DNA of 51,029 bases from JAZLIL01 sp045617405 (GTDB lineage Bacteria > Bacillota > Clostridia > Lachnospirales > Lachnospiraceae), in the NCBI GenBank assembly GCA_045617405.1, contig JAZLIL010000109.1, positions 1-51,029 of the forward strand. The letters are read 5' to 3'. Position numbers and translations under genes: made by a program. Positions 1-7,215 of the stretch are shown piece by piece; the stretch's first letter is position 1; the number at the start of each line of letters is the position of its first letter. The notes under the pieces were generated by a model. It made no database searches, had not been told where the DNA came from, and saw only the letters and a program-made list of their open reading frames with translations.

Positions 1-135
1 TACACCAAATAACTTGCCTGAATTTCCTACTGCTTCATCAGAAAAACTTGACGTAGCCCGCTACGCCTGCGTTTTTCTTCTTTGCAGAACGAAAATTCAT
101 TCTGCGTTTTTGGTCCAGTTAATTTTTGGACGCTG
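1..135. other. gene-free leader with three consecutive hairpins
   Basis: No ORF is supported here. Three inverted repeats follow one another. The first is GAAAAAC (41-47) against GTTTTTC (71-77), with an inner perfect CGTAGC-CC-GCTACG at 52-65. The second is GCAGAA-c-GAA (84-93) against TTC-a-TTCTGC (96-105), followed by GTTTTT. The third is GTCCA (about 113-117) against TGGAC (about 127-131). The T-rich tracts after the first two make them terminator-like on the + strand. They separate the baseplate genes from whatever lies to the left of the window. A dispersed repeat or end of a mobile element is an alternative. Confidence 0.5.
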
Positions 136-175
136 CACTAGGAGGATGCTTTAGACATCTGCCGGAGGTATTAGT

Positions 176-613
176 ATGAATTCTTACAGCTTTTTGGGAA
201 AGGGAATGAAGTTCCCGCCACAGGTCAACATGACAACGGGAAGATTCGAGACATCGTCGGGTGAACAAAGTGTCAAGGAATCCGTTTACATGATCCTCAC
301 AACGAACAAAGGCGAGCGATGGCTCAGACCGGAATTCGGAAGTGAGCTTTCCGGCTACACCTTCATGGATGTCAATCTGACAACGATCAACATCATGCGG
401 ATGGAAATCAGTCAGAGCCTTCAGGAGCAGGAACCGAGGATAAGAAATGTTTCGGTCAGCATCGATTCAACCTCAAAGGAGGGATGCCTGATCATCGACC
501 TCGGATATGAGATAATAGAGAGCAACACACGTGACAACCTGGTATTTCCGTTTTATCTGAATGCGGCAGCGGAGGAAGAAGCAAGAAATGATGAAGAAAC
601 AGAAACGATATGA
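176..613 (+). CDS. gp25/gpW-like baseplate wedge protein of a contractile injection system
   Basis: A 145-residue protein of the gp25-like lysozyme/baseplate-wedge family, the size usual for Afp9/gp25 homologues. Family features visible are the early FPPQ segment, the stretch SVYMILTTNKGERWLRPEFGS (shown here only as a landmark at residues 36-56) with the TxxGER...PxFG pattern, and the central region where the protein would sit in the inner baseplate wedge around the spike. These proteins are structural and have no enzyme activity. GGAGG lies 8 bases before the ATG, fixing the start. The 3' end overlaps the next gene by 26 bases, so translation is probably coupled. Immediate neighbours are two baseplate-J-type genes, which supports the call. 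Confidence 0.85.
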   Translation: MNSYSFLGKGMKFPPQVNMTTGRFETSSGEQSVKESVYMILTTNKGERWLRPEFGSELSGYTFMDVNLTTINIMRMEISQSLQEQEPRIRNVSVSIDSTSKEGCLIIDLGYEIIESNTRDNLVFPFYLNAAAEEEARNDEETETI

Positions 614-3600
614 TGCAGATCTGAGAACCTCCGAGGACATTAAGGATCAGATAGAAGAGCTTTCAAAATCCTATGTTCCCGAATGGCATTTCGACAGAGT
701 CAATCCTGACATCGGCTCGGTCATCGCGATCATGTTTGCCGATCAGTTTGCTGACAATATCAAGCGCTACAACGAACTTGTAGAGGTGTATCATGCCGAT
801 CTTGTAAACATGATGGGTGTGTCGCTGATGCCTGCCCAGCCCGCAGGAACCAGCGTTGTAATGCGCCTGACGCAGGATACGGTGGAGGGCTCTTATATTC
901 CCATGGGAACCAAGCTTCTCGGAATGAGTGACGAGGGCTCGTTCATTTTTGAAACGACACATCCGCTCTTCGTTACCAATTCAAACCTCAGGGAAATCTT
1001 TGAAACGTCGGAGCAGGACGGAAAGATTATCCCCAGGTTCGGAAGTCTTGTTCAGAAGCCGATTTTCCCCGAGGAAGCCGAGTACAGGCATTTTATTTCG
1101 AGTGCGGAAGCGGAAGGTACGGGAACACTTGACAATCTTGAAGCATTCAAGCTGTTTGATTTTGAAAATGAGGGCATCGAGCGTAATGCCATCCTTCTCT
1201 ACCATTCAAACAGTTTCGATGTAAAAGACGAAAAGATTTTCGTGAGGTTTACAGGCGGAGAGAAGCTTCTCGCAATGATTCTTCGTAACGAGATGAAGGT
1301 TTCCTACCTTTCCGAAAGCGGTATCATTGACATAAATGACATCACTGTGAGCGGAGATGTTCTTATCATAAAAAAGGAAGAGGATTGCAGAAAGGTCACC
1401 AGAGAGAAGGAGTATTCGCTTCTTATCTTCGAGGCCACAACACCGGTCAGAGAAAACATCGAGGTTCTCGATATCGGTTTCTCGTCGGTCGGAGAACCGG
1501 CGAGCCTTACAGCCGCAGGGAACGGAAATACCGATTATGACGTTGAGAATTTCAAGCCGTTTGGCGAGACGCTCTCACTGTTCCAGGAATGCTTCCTCTA
1601 CCATGATGAGTATTTCTCAAGGGCAGGTGCGAGAATAACTCTGACCTTTGCCATGGAGTTCGGGACTCATGTAATGACCTTTGGTCAGCAGGAGTACGAT
1701 GACTCGCTGAAGATTATCAAGCGAAAGCCAAGAGTCGTTTTTGCGGAGAACCCCGTCGATTCCTTTGCAGAGCAGATTTCGATTGAGTATCTCTCTCCGA
1801 ACGGATGGAGAAGACTTGCTCTCGTGGATGATGCAACCGGTCTGTTTGCCGACGCTAAGAGCAGAAAAGTGACAATGAGCTTTATCTGCCCCGATGACTG
1901 GGAGGAGAACTCCGGCAACGGGCGCTGCATCAGAATCCAGACGCTTAAGTGCGACAACTGCTACATGATGCCCTGCGCTCATCACTATCCCGTTATCAAG
2001 GATTTTAAGGTTTCCTATTCATATGAAGGACGTTACAAAAAGCCCGAACGGCTTGAAGTTGTCAGCGGATCCGAAACAAGGATTGCGACAAGAGAGCTTC
2101 TTGAAGGGAAAGGCGTGACTGTTCTAGCAAAGAGCAAGTACACGGATAATGCGATATACTTCGGCTTTGGAAGGAAGTTCGCAAACGGTCCTGTCTCAAT
2201 GCTCTTTGTCTTTGAGGATGATATCGCCTTTGTAGGTGAAAAACTCAGGTTTGAGTATTCAACAAACGACGGTTTCAAGCCGCTTCATGTGGTTGATAAG
2301 ACGGAAACGTTCGCGAGAACAGGTCAGATAAGGTTCATTCCGCCGGAGAACATGGCAGCAGTTACGATAGAGGACAAAAAGCTCTACTGGATCAGGGTTG
2401 TGGATGCTGACAAGGTCTTTTCAAACAGCAGGGTTTACCGTCCGATAATAAAAAAAGTTTACCTGAATGCCGTTGACGTCATCAATGTTGACACCGTTAA
2501 CGATATTGACTACGGCGTTGATGAGATTGCACCGGACCTAAATATCAGTCTTCCCGGTCACAACATCCTTGACATTGACCTGTTTGTCAATGAGAAGGGG
2601 CAGCACAAGGAAGCGAGCATGAGGGAGCTTCTCAGGAACGATCCCGCAAATTATAAGGCAGAGTACGATTTCCGCGGAAATATAGTCAATTTCTTCGTGA
2701 AGTGGACTGAGGTGCCCAATTTCCAGGCATCAAATCCCGGCGACAGGCATTACATCCTTGATCGCGAGATGGGGCGCGTATTCTTTGGAGACGGCGTCCA
2801 TGTCGAAATTCCGAGAGTGGTCGGTCCCGATTCCATCAGGATTACGAAGAGAAGCTGTGACGGAGTAAACGGAAATCTTCCCGTTGATTCAATCAATGAA
2901 TCGATGAGCAGCCTTGATTTCATCGGCGAGATCGGCAATCCCTTCCCGTCATTTGGTGGCGGAAACATGGAGACCGTTGAGAACGCAATGTCAAGAGCGG
3001 CAGGTATCCTGAGCAACAAGAACCGCCTTGTTACAAAAGAAGATTACATCGGTGAAGTAATTACCAGCTCGGATTCAATCGATAAGGTGGACTGCATAGT
3101 CGGTGAGAGCGTCGACGGAACAACGAGGGACGGACTTATAAGCATCGTTCTTCTTATGAAGGACTACGGAAAGGGAACGCATTCGTTCGACAAGCTTCTT
3201 CCGAGACTTCGTGAGAGGCTTGAGGAGAGAGTTGAGCTGACAGCTATCAGCAACATTGAGATCGTGGAACCGATCGGAGTAATGATCAGCGTTGACATCT
3301 GGCTCAACAAGATGGAAGAGGACAACGATTACGAGGTTCATCAGATGCTGACGGAAGCACTTACCGAGTACCTTTCACCCGTCAGCAACGAAGAGCACAG
3401 AGGCTGGGATATCGGAAAGCTTCCGACGAGAACTCAGATTATGATGAAGCTGAGCTCATTAAAGACAGGAGCGTTTATCAGACGTCTTGTAATTACGGGA
3501 ACCTACACCGACACTTCCGGAGTTCACGAGTGTGACCTTGAGAACCTTCCCGACAACAGCTTTTTCGTGTGCCGGAGCGGAAAGCACAAAGCACATATCA

Positions 3601-3620
3601 TAAATGACAGCATTAAGTAG
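588..3620 (+). CDS. baseplate J-like protein 1 (Afp11/gpJ type) of a contractile injection system
   Basis: A 1010-residue, soluble protein. The N-terminus (WHFDRVNPDIGSVIAIMFAD and following) is the usual opening of eCIS baseplate-J-like proteins, which build the wedge arms of the baseplate. Around residues 730-960 it has the gpJ core: LDREMGRVFFGDG, then VDGVNGN-like (here CDGVNGNLP), then a glycine-rich FPSFGGGNMETVENA segment and a KEDY motif. The length fits Afp11-type proteins, which are far longer than phage P2 gpJ. An upstream ATG at 561 has no ribosome site; GGAGGA at 571-576 precedes the ATG pair at 588/591 by about 11 bases, so 588 is preferred. It overlaps the gp25 gene. The middle third has several Cys residues (about residues 455-470, CDNCYMMPC) of unknown role. 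Confidence 0.83.
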   Translation: MMKKQKRYDADLRTSEDIKDQIEELSKSYVPEWHFDRVNPDIGSVIAIMFADQFADNIKRYNELVEVYHADLVNMMGVSLMPAQPAGTSVVMRLTQDTVEGSYIPMGTKLLGMSDEGSFIFETTHPLFVTNSNLREIFETSEQDGKIIPRFGSLVQKPIFPEEAEYRHFISSAEAEGTGTLDNLEAFKLFDFENEGIERNAILLYHSNSFDVKDEKIFVRFTGGEKLLAMILRNEMKVSYLSESGIIDINDITVSGDVLIIKKEEDCRKVTREKEYSLLIFEATTPVRENIEVLDIGFSSVGEPASLTAAGNGNTDYDVENFKPFGETLSLFQECFLYHDEYFSRAGARITLTFAMEFGTHVMTFGQQEYDDSLKIIKRKPRVVFAENPVDSFAEQISIEYLSPNGWRRLALVDDATGLFADAKSRKVTMSFICPDDWEENSGNGRCIRIQTLKCDNCYMMPCAHHYPVIKDFKVSYSYEGRYKKPERLEVVSGSETRIATRELLEGKGVTVLAKSKYTDNAIYFGFGRKFANGPVSMLFVFEDDIAFVGEKLRFEYSTNDGFKPLHVVDKTETFARTGQIRFIPPENMAAVTIEDKKLYWIRVVDADKVFSNSRVYRPIIKKVYLNAVDVINVDTVNDIDYGVDEIAPDLNISLPGHNILDIDLFVNEKGQHKEASMRELLRNDPANYKAEYDFRGNIVNFFVKWTEVPNFQASNPGDRHYILDREMGRVFFGDGVHVEIPRVVGPDSIRITKRSCDGVNGNLPVDSINESMSSLDFIGEIGNPFPSFGGGNMETVENAMSRAAGILSNKNRLVTKEDYIGEVITSSDSIDKVDCIVGESVDGTTRDGLISIVLLMKDYGKGTHSFDKLLPRLRERLEERVELTAISNIEIVEPIGVMISVDIWLNKMEEDNDYEVHQMLTEALTEYLSPVSNEEHRGWDIGKLPTRTQIMMKLSSLKTGAFIRRLVITGTYTDTSGVHECDLENLPDNSFFVCRSGKHKAHIINDSIK

Positions 3621-3693
3621 AAGATACGGGACAGAAAGAAAGGCGGAGACTACGGGCTTCGTCAGCTGCCCCCAATGCGGAGGAATGCCATGA
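3604..3693 (+). CDS. possible 29-residue zinc-ribbon-like peptide between the two baseplate genes
   Basis: A short ATG-to-TGA frame lies across the junction of the two baseplate-J genes. It begins inside the last codons of the upstream gene and its TGA shares ATGA with the ATG at 3690 of the next gene, the classic arrangement for coupled translation. Its C-terminal end reads SCPQCGGMP, half of a zinc ribbon. There is no clear ribosome site in front of the ATG, so it would depend on coupling. It may instead be untranslated spacer whose 3' part must carry the CGGAGGA ribosome site of the next gene. No function can be assigned. Confidence 0.3.
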   Translation: MTALSRRYGTERKAETTGFVSCPQCGGMP

Positions 3694-5795
3694 TTAGTAT
3701 CAAACGGATCGAGCCTAAAGATTACGAGAAAATAATGGACGAAGTTTATATGCAGATCCCGCTCTATACAAAGGAGTGGACGAATTTCAACACGTCGGAC
3801 CCTGCGGTTACGACGATTGAAGATCTGATGGCATTTCTTGCAATTCAGCAGAAGCAGTTTGAAAAGCCCATGCCTGATGTCAGGGTGAACATCCTTAGGA
3901 TGCTGGGATTTGAGAGGCAGTCGGGAAAGTGTGCAAGAATTCTGATTGAACCTGTCGGTGCAGATCATGATTTTTACCTTCCGGCGAGCCAGAGGTTTAC
4001 CGTAGGTGACACCTGCTTTGAGACAAACAGGAAGAGCGCGGTCTGTGCAAACAGGATTACCGCAGTCGTATCAGAAGTCGCAGGAGAGGTAGTTAGTCTT
4101 TCGGCTGTCATCGATGAGACGAGCAATTTCTCTGTTAAGATCTTTGGCGACAAGCCCGCAAGGAAGGATACGGTCAATATCTTTATGGAGAGGGCACCCC
4201 TTACCAATAACGATCTTTTCTTCTACTTTGACATTGACGACAGATTTAAGAGAACATCCGGTGCAGAGGGCAAGTATAATGACTTTGCCGAGGTGGAGTG
4301 GCAGATTTACACGGACGGTGGTTTTGTTCCGCTTAAGGTTAAGGACATGACAAGAGCCTTCCTCGAGAAGGGCGAGGTCAAGTTCAAGATTGCCGAAGAG
4401 GCAGCGGCAGAGTATGAACTCGGTGAATTCAAGGGCTATTGCATCAGGGCGGTCGTAAAGCGTGCTGATTACGATGTCGCTCCGAGACTTCGAAGCGTTC
4501 ACGGCTTCCTGTTTGAGGTCTGGCAGAAGGAGACAAGGTCAATCTGCCATTCAATGCCGAAGCAGGATGCTGTTGAAATCTACTGCGATCTTCTTGAGGA
4601 GGATTTTGTACAGGTCTTCTGCAAGGAGTCAAGAGGCGGAAGCTATTATCGCTACAGCGAAGCTTCCGAAACAGTAACATTCGGACGTCTTTTTGAAAAG
4701 GAACGTCTCGGATTCGGTTACTACAGGTTCAGATTTAACAGGGAAAAGTACGGATTCGGTCCCGGATCCGACAGCGATGCCATCAGAATCGTAGCATTCA
4801 GTGAGTCGACAATGAGGCAGTACGCGCTCGGACCGATTTACGGCTACGACAATCAGGTAATTGATCTTCCGCTCAAGAACGTCGTGCCGGAATCCTTCTC
4901 GATAATTGCCAGAAGAGTACTCGATGACGGAACGGTAGTCTATGACTTTGTGAAGCCAGATCGCCGCAAGGAAGGAAGTCTCTACTATATCCTCGAGGAG
5001 AATGAAGGAAAGATTATTGTAAAGGATCCCGGAGCCTTCATCGGCTGTGAGCTGTTCCTTTGCAGCTGTGCGGTGACACGAGGAGAAGAGGGCAATGTAC
5101 GTCCGGGCAATTTCTTTAAGCCTGTCGGTTACGATACAAATGTAAAATTCAAGAATCCCTTCAGCGGTGAGGGTGGTCGTTTTCAGGAGTCGCTGGAGGA
5201 GCTTCAACGGAGGTTTGTTGAGGATCTCAATGCTCCGTTCGCTCTTGTTAAGGCGAAGGATTACAATGACCTGATTCATCAGATACCGGATCTGTGCATC
5301 CATAAGGTGCGTGCAATTCCCGTTCCTGACACCAACGACGTAAAGGTTGTCGTTCTTCCCTATTCGGAGAGCAAAAAGCCTGTCCTTTCCAAGGTTTACG
5401 TGGAGAAGATTACAGAATTCCTGAACTGCCACAGAATGCTTTCGTCAGGTGTTCAGGTTATCCAGCCTGCCTACATTCCGGTCGATGTTTCGGGTACGAT
5501 TTACGTCAAGCCTCATTACGAGAATTGCCGTGAGAGGATTGAAGAGGTTCTGAACAGCTACCTCGATTATATTAACGGATCTCAGACGTTCGGACAGATT
5601 ATGCGATTTGACAATCTGTTCTGTGACATTGAGGAAATCGACGGGGTAGAGTACATTTTTGAACTTGCAGTCTATCCGACATCCATGAAGAATGCAAAGC
5701 TGCAGGGACTTGATATTATTCCTGCGGATAATGCACTTCTTGTTCCCGGAAGGTACACCTTCGAGGTCAACACCTTCGGAGGCAGGGAGAGATAG
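3690..5795 (+). CDS. baseplate J-like protein 2 (Afp12 type) of a contractile injection system
   Basis: A 701-residue structural protein with the same overall plan as the preceding gene: an N-terminal domain (PLYTKEWTNFNTSDPAVT, then DLMAFLAIQ) and a C-terminal gpJ-like half (about residues 480-690) with a segment PFALVKAKDYNDLIHQ followed by DLCIHKVRAIPVPDTNDVKV, corresponding to the KEDY...V..V.....P region of gpJ proteins. eCIS loci normally carry two different J-type proteins (Afp11 and Afp12), and this is the second. A longer frame starts at 3675, but CGGAGGA at 3678-3684 sits 5 bases before the ATG at 3690, so 3690 is chosen. About 75 bases without a gene follow before the tail-protein gene. 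Confidence 0.78.
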   Translation: MISIKRIEPKDYEKIMDEVYMQIPLYTKEWTNFNTSDPAVTTIEDLMAFLAIQQKQFEKPMPDVRVNILRMLGFERQSGKCARILIEPVGADHDFYLPASQRFTVGDTCFETNRKSAVCANRITAVVSEVAGEVVSLSAVIDETSNFSVKIFGDKPARKDTVNIFMERAPLTNNDLFFYFDIDDRFKRTSGAEGKYNDFAEVEWQIYTDGGFVPLKVKDMTRAFLEKGEVKFKIAEEAAAEYELGEFKGYCIRAVVKRADYDVAPRLRSVHGFLFEVWQKETRSICHSMPKQDAVEIYCDLLEEDFVQVFCKESRGGSYYRYSEASETVTFGRLFEKERLGFGYYRFRFNREKYGFGPGSDSDAIRIVAFSESTMRQYALGPIYGYDNQVIDLPLKNVVPESFSIIARRVLDDGTVVYDFVKPDRRKEGSLYYILEENEGKIIVKDPGAFIGCELFLCSCAVTRGEEGNVRPGNFFKPVGYDTNVKFKNPFSGEGGRFQESLEELQRRFVEDLNAPFALVKAKDYNDLIHQIPDLCIHKVRAIPVPDTNDVKVVVLPYSESKKPVLSKVYVEKITEFLNCHRMLSSGVQVIQPAYIPVDVSGTIYVKPHYENCRERIEEVLNSYLDYINGSQTFGQIMRFDNLFCDIEEIDGVEYIFELAVYPTSMKNAKLQGLDIIPADNALLVPGRYTFEVNTFGGRER

Positions 5796-5871
5796 TATGA
5801 GATAATCCCCGGACGGCCTTAATATGCGGAAGGACCGGTCGGATATCAGTTAGAGATAAGGGGGAATCCTT

Positions 5872-6954
5872 ATGGCATCAAAGGCTATCAGAACATTCAC
5901 AGTCAGAACCAACAGACTGAAGCAGGCTTCGCTGTTTGGCCTCACCATGACAGACAGGGGCGAGCTGCTCCTTGATCCGAATGAGGACATGCATTATGTG
6001 TTTCTGCCCTGTTTTGATTCGGGCGAGGTGGACGGCCTGTGGGGACGTTTTCACTTCAGCGCGAGGCTTCCTGAGGAAGTAATCTTAAAGATATATGCCT
6101 ATTCGACGAATGAACACCTTTTTGTACGCAAGGGTGAGATTACCGAAATTGACAGATTCCTGCGTGACGATTCCGTTTCCCCCGGCATCAAGATGAATTT
6201 CTTTAAGGTTGCCGGTTCGGAGCCTGCTTACAATACGTGCGAGAAACTGCTTTACGAAGAGGAAGGACGTTACCTCTGGATTGCGGTTGTTGTGGACGGA
6301 GTGGGTGAAGGCAGCCTCGGCAATTTTGTTGTAAATAATCCCGGTGACATTTTTATGAACACCTTACCCGCCATTTATCGGGAGCGGAACGGTTTCTACC
6401 ACAGATGGCTATCAATCTTCTCATCGATTTTCAACGATTTTCAGGCGAATGTGGACGGCTACAGCGACGTTCTCAATGTCGAAACGGCTAACAAGGAGCT
6501 TCTTGAGGTGTTTGCAGGATGGCTCGGAATCGATGTAAGCGGTGATTTTCTTGATGAGGAGACACTTCGTAATCTTGTGAGACACGGCTACGACCTCAAC
6601 AGAATGAAAGGAACGAAGCTGGCTCTTGAGAAGCTGACCGAGATAGTTCTCGGTGAACGTGCGATGATTGTTGAGAAAAAGGTTGCATCCGACGGAAATG
6701 CCTATGGCAGAAGCGTCTACGATGTTACACTGTTTGTTCAGAAATATGTCGATGAGAAGAAGCGGTCACAGCTGTTCTTCCTGATGCAGCAGTTTGTTCC
6801 GATAAGATCGAAGCTCAACATCATCTTCCTGAACAAGAAGAGTCTGCTCGACAACTACAGTTACCTTGACATCAATGCTTCCGTATACAATACTGCCGGG
6901 GCAGAACTGGATCAGAGCCTTGTACTTGACGGCAACACGATCCTTTCGGAATAA
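5872..6954 (+). CDS. gpI-like phage tail/baseplate protein
   Basis: A 360-residue protein. The first 150 residues form a separate, beta-rich-looking domain. From about residue 163 it reads LPAIYRERNGFYHRWLSIFS, then a helical segment with AGWLGIDV and LVRHGYDLNRMKGTKLALEKL. This pattern (LPaiYre...FL..f..if, aWLGl, rr..i......R.kGT...l) is that of the phage tail protein family related to P2 gpI, which attaches to the baseplate periphery and often carries fibres. An AAGGGGGAA ribosome site lies 6 bases before the ATG. It follows the second J-type gene after 76 bases that contain only imperfect GC-rich inverted repeats, and is followed after 9 bases by a small gene. It may be the anchor for a receptor-binding fibre encoded elsewhere. 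Confidence 0.78.
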   Translation: MASKAIRTFTVRTNRLKQASLFGLTMTDRGELLLDPNEDMHYVFLPCFDSGEVDGLWGRFHFSARLPEEVILKIYAYSTNEHLFVRKGEITEIDRFLRDDSVSPGIKMNFFKVAGSEPAYNTCEKLLYEEEGRYLWIAVVVDGVGEGSLGNFVVNNPGDIFMNTLPAIYRERNGFYHRWLSIFSSIFNDFQANVDGYSDVLNVETANKELLEVFAGWLGIDVSGDFLDEETLRNLVRHGYDLNRMKGTKLALEKLTEIVLGERAMIVEKKVASDGNAYGRSVYDVTLFVQKYVDEKKRSQLFFLMQQFVPIRSKLNIIFLNKKSLLDNYSYLDINASVYNTAGAELDQSLVLDGNTILSE

Positions 6955-6963
6955 GGACTTAAT

Positions 6964-7215
6964 ATGCGAGCATCAAGACAGTATGTCATCCAAAATCAGG
7001 AAAAGGATGAGCAGGACAAGAAAAGGAGAAAACGCAGGCTTCCCGACGATGATTTCGAAGACGATCAGATAAGGTGGGAGCTTCCGAAACAGACCAGCCT
7101 GAACAGCAGCAATCCCGGCGTGTTTGATTCTGTGATGAGCCACGGAATCAACACTGAGGAGAGCATTTTCGACAGGCAGGCTGTTTTTCGCGTTCATAAA
7201 GAGGAGGGCTTTTAA
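6964..7215 (+). CDS. small charged hypothetical protein in the injection-system cluster
   Basis: An 83-residue protein I do not recognise. The first 30 residues are strongly charged (a KKRRKRR basic stretch followed by DDDFEDD). The rest is polar, with no Cys and no membrane segment or signal peptide. AAGGA lies 7 bases before the ATG. It sits 9 bases after the tail-protein gene, and its TAA overlaps the ATPase ATG (TAATG), so the three genes are almost certainly one transcript with coupled translation. A baseplate accessory, a linker or an adaptor for the ATPase are all possible; the sequence does not decide. Confidence 0.7.
   Translation: MRASRQYVIQNQEKDEQDKKRRKRRLPDDDFEDDQIRWELPKQTSLNSSNPGVFDSVMSHGINTEESIFDRQAVFRVHKEEGF

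Noticed and set aside
4629..5432. 267-codon open frame on the - strand inside the second baseplate gene
   Set aside because: It lies wholly within a well-supported + strand gene, has no ribosome site, and its protein has no recognisable features.
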